This document shows, piece by piece, positions 34,030-43,070 of a stretch of 64,000 bases of DNA. Numbering within the stretch: position 1 is the first letter of the stretch; each line of letters opens with the position of its first letter. The DNA lies in assembly GCF_000152985.1 (NCBI RefSeq), contig NZ_CH672395.1:1278567-1342566 (forward strand). Reading direction: 5' to 3'. The DNA is from Leeuwenhoekiella blandensis MED217 (GTDB lineage: Bacteria; Bacteroidota; Bacteroidia; Flavobacteriales; Flavobacteriaceae). The notes below the pieces were generated by a model. The model searched no databases and was not told the origin of the DNA. It saw nothing but the letters and a program-made list of their open reading frames with translations. Made by a program: the position numbers and the translations under genes.

Positions 34030-34443
34030 ATGAGATACATCACATATTTGGCCATTGGTATTTTCTTTGGAATCATAATGTTCAAATCCGAAGCAGCTTC
34101 GTGGTTCCGTATTTATGAAATGTTCCAGTTTGGCAGCTTCCATATGTATGGTATAATAGGTTCAGCTTTGGTTATCGGAATTCTTGGCGTTCAAGTCATA
34201 AAACGTAAGAATATCAAAACCTTGAATGGTAGCGAAATGAGTCTCAAACCTAAGAATAAAAGCGTTGCTCGATATTTAATAGGTGGGATTATCTTTGGTC
34301 TGGGATGGGCGCTTGCAGGTGCTTGCCCAGGACCTATGTATGTACTGATAGGTGCAGGATACGTTTCTATTTTGATTGTGATTGTTGGAGCAGTCGTAGG
34401 GACTTTTTTATATGGCTTGGTTAAGGATATGTTGCCGCATTAA
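34030..34443 (+). CDS. YeeE/YedE-family transporter, C-terminal half
   Basis: 137 residues from the ATG at 34030 (the frame opens earlier, inside the first half). It keeps GLGWALAGACPGPMYVLIGAG, the second cysteine-containing loop of the family. Together with the upstream half it forms a thiosulfate-type import channel that would feed sulfur compounds to the rhodaneses and persulfide dioxygenases. Confidence 0.88.
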   Translation: MRYITYLAIGIFFGIIMFKSEAASWFRIYEMFQFGSFHMYGIIGSALVIGILGVQVIKRKNIKTLNGSEMSLKPKNKSVARYLIGGIIFGLGWALAGACPGPMYVLIGAGYVSILIVIVGAVVGTFLYGLVKDMLPH

Positions 34444-34517
34444 ATCGCTTAAAATTTATTATTTAATCAACAAGAGTTTACCTATGTTCTACTATTCTAC
34501 GGTTTCCTTCAATTTAA

Positions 34518-35630
34518 TTAATGCCAATGACCACTTGCTGTCAAAAGTCTTTTTAAATTAATGAGTTGATCTTCATCTTTAAAATATTTATGGCTTAACA
34601 TTTTTTTGAGTTGACTGATTGCTTCTTTAGAAGTAAACCCTTTTTTTCTGCAAAGCAAATCGAACTTTTGCATCTGTTCTAATTTGAATTTTGCTTTCGC
34701 AACAAATTCTTCTGCATTTTCAGCGTCTTCATAACTTGATTGAATTTTGAAATGAGTTTCTATTGTTCCTGGCTTTCCAATTATCAACTTCTCGGCATTA
34801 CTCTGAACTATTGCATTTGTAGTAAAAACGTAATCCCTATCGTGAACCATTCTATGAATTCTGGTTTGACCGTCAGCGATATTGTTAGGGAAAATTTCCA
34901 AATAATATTGAGTATCTAAAGGCAAAGTTATTACAGAGTCAGGATTGAAAAGACCTTCGAATCGAGTTGATTTGATACCGCGGATAGAAACTGGATTATC
35001 ACAGGTAATCAATGGTGCATTTTTGTCATTGATTCGGTGTACATTTATCGTACAATCATATTTGAAGTCCACAAACTCTTTCCATTTTTCTAAATGTTGC
35101 ACCAAGAATTTAATTCTGTTTCGCTCTTTAAATTCGTGTCTAACTTTATCAATATCCTTCATATTGAACTCGTGCCTTTCTTCTTCGAACGTAAATTTCA
35201 CATCGCCTTTTTCATCGGCGTGTAATGTCATTCTATCTAAAATTTGGTCTGTAAAGGCATTTTGATGATTAAGAAATCTTGGTGTTCTAAAGTAAAGGGA
35301 TAGACACACGTATAATACCTGTCTCTTTTGCTCAGGGGTCAATACTTTCACATTTTCATCAACGAGCAATTTATATATTTTGGGAAATTCTGAATCTACG
35401 TGTTCAGCATAGTGATGTTCTAAATCGTATTTTCTATCTACTTCAGCATTCGGAATTGTGTAAAGATTTTTTTTGAAGCAAATACTTTTTGTACTGATTT
35501 GTTTCAACAGAAATTCATCTTCTAACTTGTAGGCATCAACAAAATAGTTGCCGTTTTTTCCTTCAACGCCAAAATTTTTCAGGTATGAGCGAGGAATGTA
35601 ATGCTGTTTTATTGGTTCGTTTTTGGCCAT
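34518..35630 (-). CDS. DUF4238 protein
   Basis: 370 residues. The N-terminus KQHYIPRSYLKNFGVEGKNG is the DUF4238 signature, and the family's middle region (LYFRTPRFL, then PLITCDNPVSI) is present. Its function is unknown; members are frequent in accessory regions. It is the last gene of a compact minus-strand operon (11-nt gap from the upstream HNH-like gene). Confidence 0.8.
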   Translation of the reverse strand: MAKNEPIKQHYIPRSYLKNFGVEGKNGNYFVDAYKLEDEFLLKQISTKSICFKKNLYTIPNAEVDRKYDLEHHYAEHVDSEFPKIYKLLVDENVKVLTPEQKRQVLYVCLSLYFRTPRFLNHQNAFTDQILDRMTLHADEKGDVKFTFEEERHEFNMKDIDKVRHEFKERNRIKFLVQHLEKWKEFVDFKYDCTINVHRINDKNAPLITCDNPVSIRGIKSTRFEGLFNPDSVITLPLDTQYYLEIFPNNIADGQTRIHRMVHDRDYVFTTNAIVQSNAEKLIIGKPGTIETHFKIQSSYEDAENAEEFVAKAKFKLEQMQKFDLLCRKKGFTSKEAISQLKKMLSHKYFKDEDQLINLKRLLTASGHWH

Positions 35631-35641
35631 ATCTTTAAAAC

Positions 35642-36352
35642 TTAATTGTACAAGCCAGGAATATAGGTTTTTGGTGTAAGAAACGGTATGCTCAACCTGC
35701 CTTGAACAGTTTGGTTGAACTTATAATTTTTGAAATCTGTAATCTCAAAAAAATCATCGCGCGTTGGCTCAGAGTCTAAAGAATAGACCAACCCGAAAGG
35801 CGGATAGGTTATTTCACCAAGATAATGATACCCTTTGCTGGTTCTTGCCATTCCCCAACCATTCCTAACTTGTTTTGTGGATGTATGATAAATAAAAACT
35901 CTTAGATTTTTAGGAAATGTTTGTGAATCTTTATTCAATAGAAAGCTTGAAAGCCCTTCTAAATGTAGCAGTTGGTCACTGGTGTCAATTGCCATAAACA
36001 TAGACAATATTTGCTTCAAGACGTTAAGAGGTTGTATGGCGTATTCAAAAGTGATGACCCTTGATGCCCAAACTCGATTGGTCAACGCCATCATTCCCTT
36101 ATAGGCGAATTTCTTGTAGCTGTCCCCATAGTAACTACCTGTAAGGTTGTTGCAAGATTTGCATAAGTAATAGCCACCTGCACCTTGATTACTTCGAATT
36201 TTCTTACCGTATAAATAACTGTTTTTGTCGTGTATATGAACAGATTTTTGAAATAATACAGGTTTAGAATTGAAGGCGCTTTGAGGTGGAACGTGCTCAA
36301 ACGTAAGTTTTCCGTAATTACCGCAAATTCTGCAAATTCCTTCTTTCTTCAA
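35642..36352 (-). CDS. HNH-like zinc-binding protein
   Basis: 236 residues from a TTG at 36352; an internal start would remove the first metal ligands. C7-x2-C10, then LTFEHVPP with His20, then YYLCKSCNN (C64, C67) resemble the HNH/treble-clef nuclease core, in which the 'EH' segment supplies the catalytic His. The C-terminal half is not recognised. It lies 7 nt after the PD-(D/E)XK-like gene. Confidence 0.6.
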   Translation of the reverse strand: MKKEGICRICGNYGKLTFEHVPPQSAFNSKPVLFQKSVHIHDKNSYLYGKKIRSNQGAGGYYLCKSCNNLTGSYYGDSYKKFAYKGMMALTNRVWASRVITFEYAIQPLNVLKQILSMFMAIDTSDQLLHLEGLSSFLLNKDSQTFPKNLRVFIYHTSTKQVRNGWGMARTSKGYHYLGEITYPPFGLVYSLDSEPTRDDFFEITDFKNYKFNQTVQGRLSIPFLTPKTYIPGLYN

Positions 36353-36359
36353 CTAATAC

Positions 36360-37136
36360 TTAGTAATTAAGGTTTTTAATTTTTTTAGTTAATCTTTTAT
36401 CTTGAATTCTTTCTTTAGCTTCTCGTTCAATCCTTATACCCAGACCTTTCGTCTGATTAATATGGTTTGATGTAAGTTGATTGACATAGGCATAGATTAT
36501 TCCAACTTCCTTATTCATTTTTGTGTTCCAGTCGAAGTCATAGAGTTCTTTCAATTTATCAGTCGGTGTTGTTCTGAATACGAAATTTTGGTTTCTATAG
36601 TGCCTGCCATCGTCCAGCAATATGACCATTAAAAAGACCTTACTAAAACCTATCTTTATGTATCCATCTGCTTGCTTTGTTCCTTTTTTCTGAACGCTTG
36701 TAATCTTGTTGATTTTCGGCGATTGATTTTCTAAGGATTCTGATTTTACTATTTTACATTCTATCCCAATTGCATTACTTTCATCGCCTGCATTGTAAAT
36801 AAGAATATCAATATCGCCAGGTTTCTTTTTAGGTTCAGTAATTGGTTCTTTTACGCCACAATGATGGATGACAGAGGATGATGAAAATAGCTTTCTGTAT
36901 AACATTTGTTTAAAATTATCATTGCTCATTAACCAATTAATAACATCGTCTTCATTTTCAAAGGTTCTGGTCACACTTACATCAGACTCAGTATTATTTA
37001 CAAAAAATGAAATTTTTGATGAACCGTCTATTTGCCGAATATCTGAAATCACGAATTCTGTGACTTCATATTCAGGCTGTGGTTTTTTGCGAAAAAAAGC
37101 CTTGATACTATTTCTTATTGATGCGAATAGCTTCAT
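36360..37136 (-). CDS. PD-(D/E)XK-like nuclease-fold protein
   Basis: 258 residues. GDIDILIY (Asp108/Asp110) followed by IGIECKIVK (Glu126, Lys128) matches the D...ExK core of the PD-(D/E)XK fold, placed after a helical start as expected. Downstream, QADGYIKIGFSKVFLMVI fits a further strand. It could be a restriction-type or repair-type nuclease. It overlaps nothing but is only 3 nt from the gene upstream, so it is part of the four-gene operon. Confidence 0.6.
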   Translation of the reverse strand: MKLFASIRNSIKAFFRKKPQPEYEVTEFVISDIRQIDGSSKISFFVNNTESDVSVTRTFENEDDVINWLMSNDNFKQMLYRKLFSSSSVIHHCGVKEPITEPKKKPGDIDILIYNAGDESNAIGIECKIVKSESLENQSPKINKITSVQKKGTKQADGYIKIGFSKVFLMVILLDDGRHYRNQNFVFRTTPTDKLKELYDFDWNTKMNKEVGIIYAYVNQLTSNHINQTKGLGIRIEREAKERIQDKRLTKKIKNLNY

Positions 37137-37139
37137 TTG

Positions 37140-38045
37140 CTAAAATGGCAATATTTGGTCAGTAAATTGCTTGAATATTTCGCTGGCAATAGCTTTATCA
37201 AAAGCTTCTTGAGTTACCAAATCATATAATTTAGCTTTGAGAAGTTGACCAAATGATTTTTTGTCAAGGTTCGGAATATCTTCACGTAGCTCATCAAATT
37301 CATCGAAAATAATCTGTTGACCATAACCTAATTTTTCAATTTCTGAGAGTACTTGTTTTATCAGTTCCTTTAGTTCTTCATCAGAACTGCTAATTTTTGA
37401 GTAGTCTGTAACTTGCCTTTTTCTCGCCTGTTCTATGGCATATTTACCTTCTAATTTTAGTTTGGCATTTACGTTTCTGCCGTTCATACATTCAATGAAT
37501 CCCCGATTTTCGAGCATCCTTCCATAATCCCAATCTTCGCTACGACCATTTAGTTTTACACCGTTACCTTCAAGAATCAAATTTAAAGAATGGTATTTTC
37601 CATCTTTGTAAAGGTCGTATAGTTTTGAAAGAATAAGGTCGAGTATGCCGTCGGTGTCCAGATTTTGACGTTCGTTCAAATCAATTTCATCAGGTCGCAC
37701 AATGGCATCTGAAATAAAAAGAATTTTCAGGTAGTAGTTAAGCCCGTTTATTTCATCCTTTAGGGCCTGAATAGTGTTTTTTATCTTTTGGTCAACCCCT
37801 AATTTCATTCCCAGATTATAGCCTTTCTGAGCTCTGAACTCATAAGCGAAATTAATATGTTCCGGCTCAAAAGATTTTTTAACGAAGCTTATCACAGTAT
37901 TTTCCCAAGACTGCTTTGCATCTTTTAATTCGGTAAATTCTTCTTCGCTTCTTGAAGACTTATATTTTTCAAGAAGGACTTCGCCCTCAATTATGTATTT
38001 ATCGATTTGACTTTTGAAATCTATCCATTTGACCTTTAAAACCAT
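37140..38045 (-). CDS. Unrecognised 301-aa protein opening a nuclease operon
   Basis: The ATG at 38045 is used (a TTG at 38051 adds two residues). The N-terminal 100 residues are helical (DKYIIEGEVLLEKYKSSRSE). The middle has KDGKYHSLNLILEGNGVKLN and RMLENRGFIECMNGRNVNAKL, which reads like a winged-helix domain, followed by a helical C-terminus. I do not recognise a family. As first gene of the operon with the two nuclease-fold proteins and DUF4238, it may be a sensor or regulatory subunit. Confidence 0.5.
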   Translation of the reverse strand: MVLKVKWIDFKSQIDKYIIEGEVLLEKYKSSRSEEEFTELKDAKQSWENTVISFVKKSFEPEHINFAYEFRAQKGYNLGMKLGVDQKIKNTIQALKDEINGLNYYLKILFISDAIVRPDEIDLNERQNLDTDGILDLILSKLYDLYKDGKYHSLNLILEGNGVKLNGRSEDWDYGRMLENRGFIECMNGRNVNAKLKLEGKYAIEQARKRQVTDYSKISSSDEELKELIKQVLSEIEKLGYGQQIIFDEFDELREDIPNLDKKSFGQLLKAKLYDLVTQEAFDKAIASEIFKQFTDQILPF

Positions 38046-38175
38046 ATGCAAATTATATGGTGGTAAAGGTAGCGGAATGAAAATCAGAAATGTTAAAATT
38101 TCAGTCGAAGATGTTCACAGTTGGTAAACAATTACATACAAAAGAATATAGAAGCTACAGATGGGATTATTGATT

Positions 38176-38457
38176 TTATCTTTTTTTCAAGATGTAACTT
38201 AACGCTTCATTTTGAATCTCAGACTTAGATTTTCGATTGTTCTGAAGCAACCATTCATTGAGGCGATTGATATCAAAAAAAATGAGTTTGCCATTTGGCT
38301 TGCTGTGGGGAACAATTCCGGCAGAAGTTAATTTGTATAGATAGCTGCGTGAAATTCCGGTGTACTCGCAAGCCTCGTCCAGAGTAAGCACCTGTTTAGA
38401 GCCTAACAACAAACGCTCAATTCTATCGAGTTTTTCTTGAATTTCAATAATATCCAT
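38176..38457 (-). CDS. Excisionase/MerR-type HTH protein
   Basis: 93 residues. VLTLDEACEYTGISRSYLYK then GIVPHSKPNGKLIFFDINRL is the HTH-17 excisionase-type domain, preceded by a short coiled coil (IIEIQEKLDRIERLL). It lies upstream of the nuclease operon and may regulate it or assist the recombinase at 40075. Such genes are common next to Bacteroidota tyrosine recombinases. Confidence 0.75.
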   Translation of the reverse strand: MDIIEIQEKLDRIERLLLGSKQVLTLDEACEYTGISRSYLYKLTSAGIVPHSKPNGKLIFFDINRLNEWLLQNNRKSKSEIQNEALSYILKKR

Positions 38458-38637
38458 AACAATTAGTTCAATATGTTGAACTCTATAAAGCGCGTAGTTT
38501 CTTATAGTAGAATTCAGAAACTAAAGGTATAAATATGCTAAATAGAAAGTGCTGGACAACTACATTACTTATTCACAAATATCATTGAATAAGACGATTT
38601 GGACTTGCAACAAAAAACTGGACTTTAAGTTGAGTGA

Positions 38638-39492
38638 CTATGCTGCTAGTTTTTGATTATACATATCTATTTCAAATTCTTTAATAGTTCTGTTTCCTAA
38701 GTAGGAATGTCTTCTTCTGGTATTGTACCAGGTTTCTATCCACTGAAAGATAGATAACTCTGCCTGTGATTTAAGCTTGTATTTATGCCAATATACCCAT
38801 TCTACTTTCAGAGATTTAAAAAAGGATTCAGCTACGGCATTGTCCCAGCAATTACCTTTTCTACTCATCGATTGTTTTACCAGGTCATTATAGCTTTTAA
38901 GTAGATTAGTAAATCTTTGGCTGGCATATTGGATACCTTGGTCTGAATGGAATATCAAAGGTTGTGTTAGTGTGGTATTTTTAATAGCCATCTGCCAAGC
39001 TTTTATAACAGTATCCTCAGTATTTAGGGTATCACTTAAAGCCCATCCTATAACTTTTCTATTGAATAGATCAATGATCACTGTTAGGTAACTCCAACCC
39101 TGATTGGTCTGAACATAGGTAATATCGCTTACCCATACTTGATTAGCCCTGGCTACATTAAAGCATTGGTTCAACAAGTTTGGTGCTATGGGATATTTAT
39201 GGTTACTATCGGTGGTGGCTTTAAACTTACGCTTCCTCTTAGCGTATAAATAGTTTGCCTTCATTATACGGGCTACCCGAGGCTTTGATACCTTAAAGCC
39301 CAAAGCTTTCAATTCAGCCTTTATTCTAGGAGCTCCATAGCTTTGGTGACTATCTTCAAATATATCTTTGATTAATGAAGAGAGCTTCTGATTTTCTTTC
39401 CAAAGGGTGCTAGGACCAGATTTCAACCAGTGGTAATAACCGCTTTTACTCACGGCTAACATAGTGCACATCTTCTCAACAGGAAATTTCAT
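38638..39492 (-). CDS. IS3-family transposase OrfB
   Basis: 284 residues with the rve integrase core: VSDITYV (first Asp), HSDQGIQYAS (second Asp) and DNAVAESFFKSLK (Glu), the DDE triad. The frame extends upstream of the ATG as RERQEKYRFIKQHRMKFP, which is the usual OrfB start, so the active protein is likely an OrfAB fusion made by -1 frameshifting near 39510. Confidence 0.88.
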   Translation of the reverse strand: MKFPVEKMCTMLAVSKSGYYHWLKSGPSTLWKENQKLSSLIKDIFEDSHQSYGAPRIKAELKALGFKVSKPRVARIMKANYLYAKRKRKFKATTDSNHKYPIAPNLLNQCFNVARANQVWVSDITYVQTNQGWSYLTVIIDLFNRKVIGWALSDTLNTEDTVIKAWQMAIKNTTLTQPLIFHSDQGIQYASQRFTNLLKSYNDLVKQSMSRKGNCWDNAVAESFFKSLKVEWVYWHKYKLKSQAELSIFQWIETWYNTRRRHSYLGNRTIKEFEIDMYNQKLAA

Positions 39493-39503
39493 ACGATGCT
39501 GTT

Positions 39504-39818
39504 TTATGAACCTGTATTTTTCTTGTCGCTCGCGGAGAAGATGCCAATCGCCTTTTTTAAGATATCACGTTCTAATTCGGCTTCTTTGAGCTGTTTCTTT
39601 AAACGGGCTATCTCTTTTTGTTGATCGGTCATTTTAGGGTTACCACGGCCGGGAAAACTATTTTTACCATAATTCTTTTGCTCTTTACGCCACCGGTAAA
39701 GAACAGCAGGTAAGATATCCAGGTCCTCACAAACCTGTGCTACACTGCCTTTGGCGTAACTTAATTCTACTGCTTTTTGCTTAAACTCTAAAGTGTAATG
39801 TTTGGCTTTACGTCTCAT
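39504..39818 (-). CDS. IS3-family OrfA
   Basis: About 104 residues from the ATG at 39818. It has an HTH (FKQKAVELSYAKGSVAQVCE) and a C-terminal leucine-zipper (EIARLKKQLKEAELERDILK), as in IS3 OrfA proteins that bind the ends and pair with OrfB. Confidence 0.85.
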   Translation of the reverse strand: MRRKAKHYTLEFKQKAVELSYAKGSVAQVCEDLDILPAVLYRWRKEQKNYGKNSFPGRGNPKMTDQQKEIARLKKQLKEAELERDILKKAIGIFSASDKKNTGS

Positions 39819-40074
39819 GATTGCTAAGTTAACAACTTGCAATAATATTCATTCAACTCTATGTCCAGTCTAATGTAGTAATTCCAATTAGACTTGTTTG
39901 ACTATAAATGAGTTCAAATTTAATTAGCCTCATTTAATTGATAATCTAATGATGGATTTTACCGTCCCAAATCATTGGGGAAAACACCTATGACTGACAG
40001 TTATTAACAATTAGACCACCGAAACAGTACTAAAGCGCCCTTATCTCAAAGTAAAGGAGGTTTTGGCTTTAAAT

Positions 40075-41241
40075 TTAAACAGCAGTTTCTAAAATATCCA
40101 GGTCCAGTTTGGGGACTAAGTTTGCTGCCTCTTTCATTTTCTTGTCAATAATCTTGGCATAAATTTCAGTAGTTCTTATTTCCTTATGCCCCAAACGTTT
40201 TGAAACCGTATAGATGTCTGCCCCATTTTCGAGTAGTAAGACTGCATTGGTGTGGCGTGCAGAGTGAAACGTGATATGTTTCGAAATACCGGCAGCCATA
40301 CACCAACGAAGCAATTGAAGATTCATATAGGCACTATAACGCAAGTTGGTAAAAACCCTATCTTTTGGTTCGGAACGTTTCCCCAATAATCTTCTCGCTT
40401 GTTTTGATATGTATAGATATTCCATTCCTTCAGTTTTCTTTTGCTTAAAAACTATTCGGAAAATTTCGTTATCTGACTTATCAATTCCCTCGTCCCGTAC
40501 TTCGGACCAGGTTAGTTTGTGAATATCCGACCATCTTATCCCTGTCAAGGCAGAAAATAGGAAAGCATCTTTGAAAACCTGAATGTTGCAAGGGGTTTTT
40601 GCAAGCCTTTTTAATTCATCAGAGGTCAAATATTCTCTTTTGGATTCACCCATCGCAAACCCCTTCACTTTTGCGATTAAGTTTTCTTTCAAATACCCTT
40701 CTTCAAACGCAGCTCGCATAGCCGCTTTGAACTTATTGAAATAGGTATGCTTCGTGTTCTGGGATAAGTTCTTATTACTTTTTGTAACAGCAACGGTATC
40801 AAGATACTTTTTGAACCCTTTGATAAAGTCAATATCAACTTCGTTGAATGAAATATGGTTTGGGCAGTAGTTTTCTAAATGTTTTTGAGCAGCATCCCAG
40901 TTGTCATAATTGCCCTTTGTCTGATAGCGTTCCTCTTTCTTTTCCTCATAAAAATCGAGAAAACTTGTCCTTCCTTTGGAATTATTTTGGATTTTATATT
41001 TCCCTTGATAGATTGAAGCCTTCCTTATGGCCAAGATTTGTTCGGCCAGTTCAAGCTGTTCTTTGTTTTTCTTCTTTTCAGAAACCTTTGTCGGATTAGT
41101 AGTTAGATAAAGCTCTAAGTACTCAAATTCTCGAAGATGCTTAATCTTACCTTCAGCGGTGGTCTTATGACCTTTGTAGTATTCAATATAAAGACTTGTT
41201 TTTCCACTTTTCAATTTCTTCTTTCTTAGATGGACTTTCAT
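40075..41241 (-). CDS. Tyrosine recombinase (integrase)
   Basis: 388 residues. It has an N-terminal arm-binding domain (YIEYYKGHKTTAEGKIKHLREF), a SAM-like core-binding domain, and a catalytic domain with Arg in GIRWSDIH, HSARH, LGHKEIRTTEIY, supplying R...HxxR...H...Y. This is the common phage/transposon integrase type of Bacteroidota. It lies near the right end of the mobile region and 169 nt from the downstream end of hsdM. Five copies of GGTGTAA lie directly upstream. Confidence 0.88.
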   Translation of the reverse strand: MKVHLRKKKLKSGKTSLYIEYYKGHKTTAEGKIKHLREFEYLELYLTTNPTKVSEKKKNKEQLELAEQILAIRKASIYQGKYKIQNNSKGRTSFLDFYEEKKEERYQTKGNYDNWDAAQKHLENYCPNHISFNEVDIDFIKGFKKYLDTVAVTKSNKNLSQNTKHTYFNKFKAAMRAAFEEGYLKENLIAKVKGFAMGESKREYLTSDELKRLAKTPCNIQVFKDAFLFSALTGIRWSDIHKLTWSEVRDEGIDKSDNEIFRIVFKQKKTEGMEYLYISKQARRLLGKRSEPKDRVFTNLRYSAYMNLQLLRWCMAAGISKHITFHSARHTNAVLLLENGADIYTVSKRLGHKEIRTTEIYAKIIDKKMKEAANLVPKLDLDILETAV

Positions 41242-41244
41242 AAC

Positions 41245-41304
41245 AGGTGTAAATTTTTACACCTCGGGTGTAAAAAATAATTTTGAGGTGTAAATTAGGT
41301 GTAA
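41245..41304. promoter_or_regulatory. Cluster of five GGTGTAA repeats upstream of integrase
   Basis: AGGTGTAAATTTTTACACCT (41245-41264) is a palindrome with 9-bp arms, followed by direct copies of GGTGTAA at 41267, 41287 and 41298. The cluster begins 4 nt before the integrase start codon. It could be a binding array for the integrase arm domain, an autoregulatory operator, or part of the attachment site. Confidence 0.6.
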
Positions 41305-41409
41305 TAAAAGTATGAAAATCGGATAACCAAGAGAAAGTAAAAACTCAAGAGTTATTAACAGTAATTTGATTTACAGTCAATTACAGGCAAATAAAATCAA
41401 ATAAAATGT

Positions 41410-42960
41410 CTAACTATTTCCCTCATAAACAATTTCTTTATATCGGTTGATGGAAAGATCCCAATCATTTTCTTTAATTTCTTCAATGGGTACTAAAAAA
41501 GATTGTGAGGTACGGTCTGCATAATTGTGCGTGCAAGTACTTTCCATAAAATGATCAAACCCTAGGTTTTTCGGGATATCGTTCACGTGTAAGAGTTCAC
41601 CTTCTTGGGTATGCATTTTACCCCAATAGTCACTTTTTAAATAGTGGTATTGATCTAAAATTTGGGGTAAGTTAAATTTGTCGTGGTCTTTCGCTAAGGC
41701 GTCAAGCTCTTCTTGGGTTAAGGCTTTCGAGAACGCAAAATTATTAAAGGCTTCTTCATCTACCAGTAAGTTACGTTTGTCATCCAAGCTTTTACCATCG
41801 GCTTTCATATCGTAAAACCATACGTGATCTGTACCACCATTATCGGTTTTGGTAAAAATGAGAATGGCTGTGCTCACCCCGGAATAGGGTTTAAAAACCC
41901 CACTCGGTAAAGAGATCACCGCTTCAAGCTTATGATTATTTACAATCTCGCTACGTATACTTTTAAAGGCTTTTCCGCTGCCAAAAAGAACTCCGTCGGG
42001 TACAATCGCTGCCGCACGACCTCCTTTTTTAAGTTGGCGTAGCATAAGCGCTAGAAAGAGTAATTCGGTTTTAGTAGTTTTAGTAACGTTACTCAAACCA
42101 GGAGCAATGCTTTCTTTATCTATTGTTCCCTTAAAAGGAGGGTTTGCTAATACTAAAGTATATGCATCACTCACCTCATTATCTTTACTTACCGCATCTA
42201 CATCTACAATATTAGGTTCTTCTACTCCGTGTAGAAACAGGTTCATCGAGGCAATACGTAGCATTGTGGCGTCAAACTCGGTACCGTTAAACATATGCTT
42301 ATTGATATGTTCTTTATTTCTGTCTAGCTCTGTAATGTCATAATGCTTATCAATATACTCTTTGGCAGCCACTAAGAAACCGGCAGTACCCGCAGAAGGG
42401 TCACAAATAGTATCTTCAAGTTTAGGCTGCATCATTTCAACCATAAGCTTAATAATATGGCGGGGTGTTCTAAATTGGCCGGCTGTACCACCACCTTCTA
42501 GTTTAGAAAGGAGGTACTCATAAATATCTCCCTTAATATCTTGATTAGACATATCTAAACGCTCTAGCTTTTCCATCACCTGATCTAGCGTCGCAGCTTT
42601 GTTGATACCAAAAGAGGCATCTTTCATATAGGTGCTAAACAAGCTTTTTTCGCTACCCAGACTTCGAATAAAAGGAAAAATACCATCCACAGAATTAGTG
42701 AATATACTGTGTCGCGCTTGTACATCTATCTCTTTCAGATTCTTCCACCTAAAGTCTTGTTGATCTGGTCCAAAAATTGGGGTGAATTCTTTATCAAGAC
42801 GCTTCGCCATTCGCTCATTACGCGTTTCGGTCTCATCTAAATCTTTGATAAAAATGAGATAGGTAAGTTGCTCGACAATGGTAATTGTATTAGATATTCC
42901 ACCGGTCCAGAATGTATTCCAGATGGCATCTATTTGTGATTTTATTTCTCCTGTAATCAT
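41410..42960 (-). CDS. hsdM: Type I restriction adenine methylase HsdM
   Basis: 516 residues. It has an N-terminal helical HsdM_N domain, SAM motif DPSAGTAGF (187-195) and catalytic NPPF (273-276), as in gamma-class N6-adenine methylases. HsdM normally works with HsdS and HsdR; neither is visible here. It ends the operon with the methylase-kinase fusion and response regulator (110-nt gap from the latter) and lies next to the integrase, so a former hsdS/hsdR may have been displaced by an insertion. Confidence 0.88.
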   Translation of the reverse strand: MITGEIKSQIDAIWNTFWTGGISNTITIVEQLTYLIFIKDLDETETRNERMAKRLDKEFTPIFGPDQQDFRWKNLKEIDVQARHSIFTNSVDGIFPFIRSLGSEKSLFSTYMKDASFGINKAATLDQVMEKLERLDMSNQDIKGDIYEYLLSKLEGGGTAGQFRTPRHIIKLMVEMMQPKLEDTICDPSAGTAGFLVAAKEYIDKHYDITELDRNKEHINKHMFNGTEFDATMLRIASMNLFLHGVEEPNIVDVDAVSKDNEVSDAYTLVLANPPFKGTIDKESIAPGLSNVTKTTKTELLFLALMLRQLKKGGRAAAIVPDGVLFGSGKAFKSIRSEIVNNHKLEAVISLPSGVFKPYSGVSTAILIFTKTDNGGTDHVWFYDMKADGKSLDDKRNLLVDEEAFNNFAFSKALTQEELDALAKDHDKFNLPQILDQYHYLKSDYWGKMHTQEGELLHVNDIPKNLGFDHFMESTCTHNYADRTSQSFLVPIEEIKENDWDLSINRYKEIVYEGNS

Positions 42961-43070
42961 ATTGAGCTAATATATTTATGTTTTTTAAGCGTTCGTACCG
43001 CATTAAATAAGACATAAACTTCTTTTAATTTCGTTTTTCGTGAAAGCGAGATCAAAAAAACCTGCTTATT

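Larger units (their letters stand above)
38619..39867 (-). mobile_element. IS3-family insertion sequence
   Basis: Terminal inverted repeats TGGACTTTAAGTTGAGTGA (from 38619) and its imperfect complement ending ...GTCCA at 39867 match at 15 of 19 positions and flank an orfA-orfB pair. Ends are TG...CA as in IS3. No clear target duplication is seen at the borders. About 1.25 kb, apparently complete. Confidence 0.8.

Noticed and set aside
40075-41304. An attachment site at a tRNA gene next to the integrase.
   Set aside because: No tRNA cloverleaf or 3' tRNA fragment was recognised on either side of the integrase gene.
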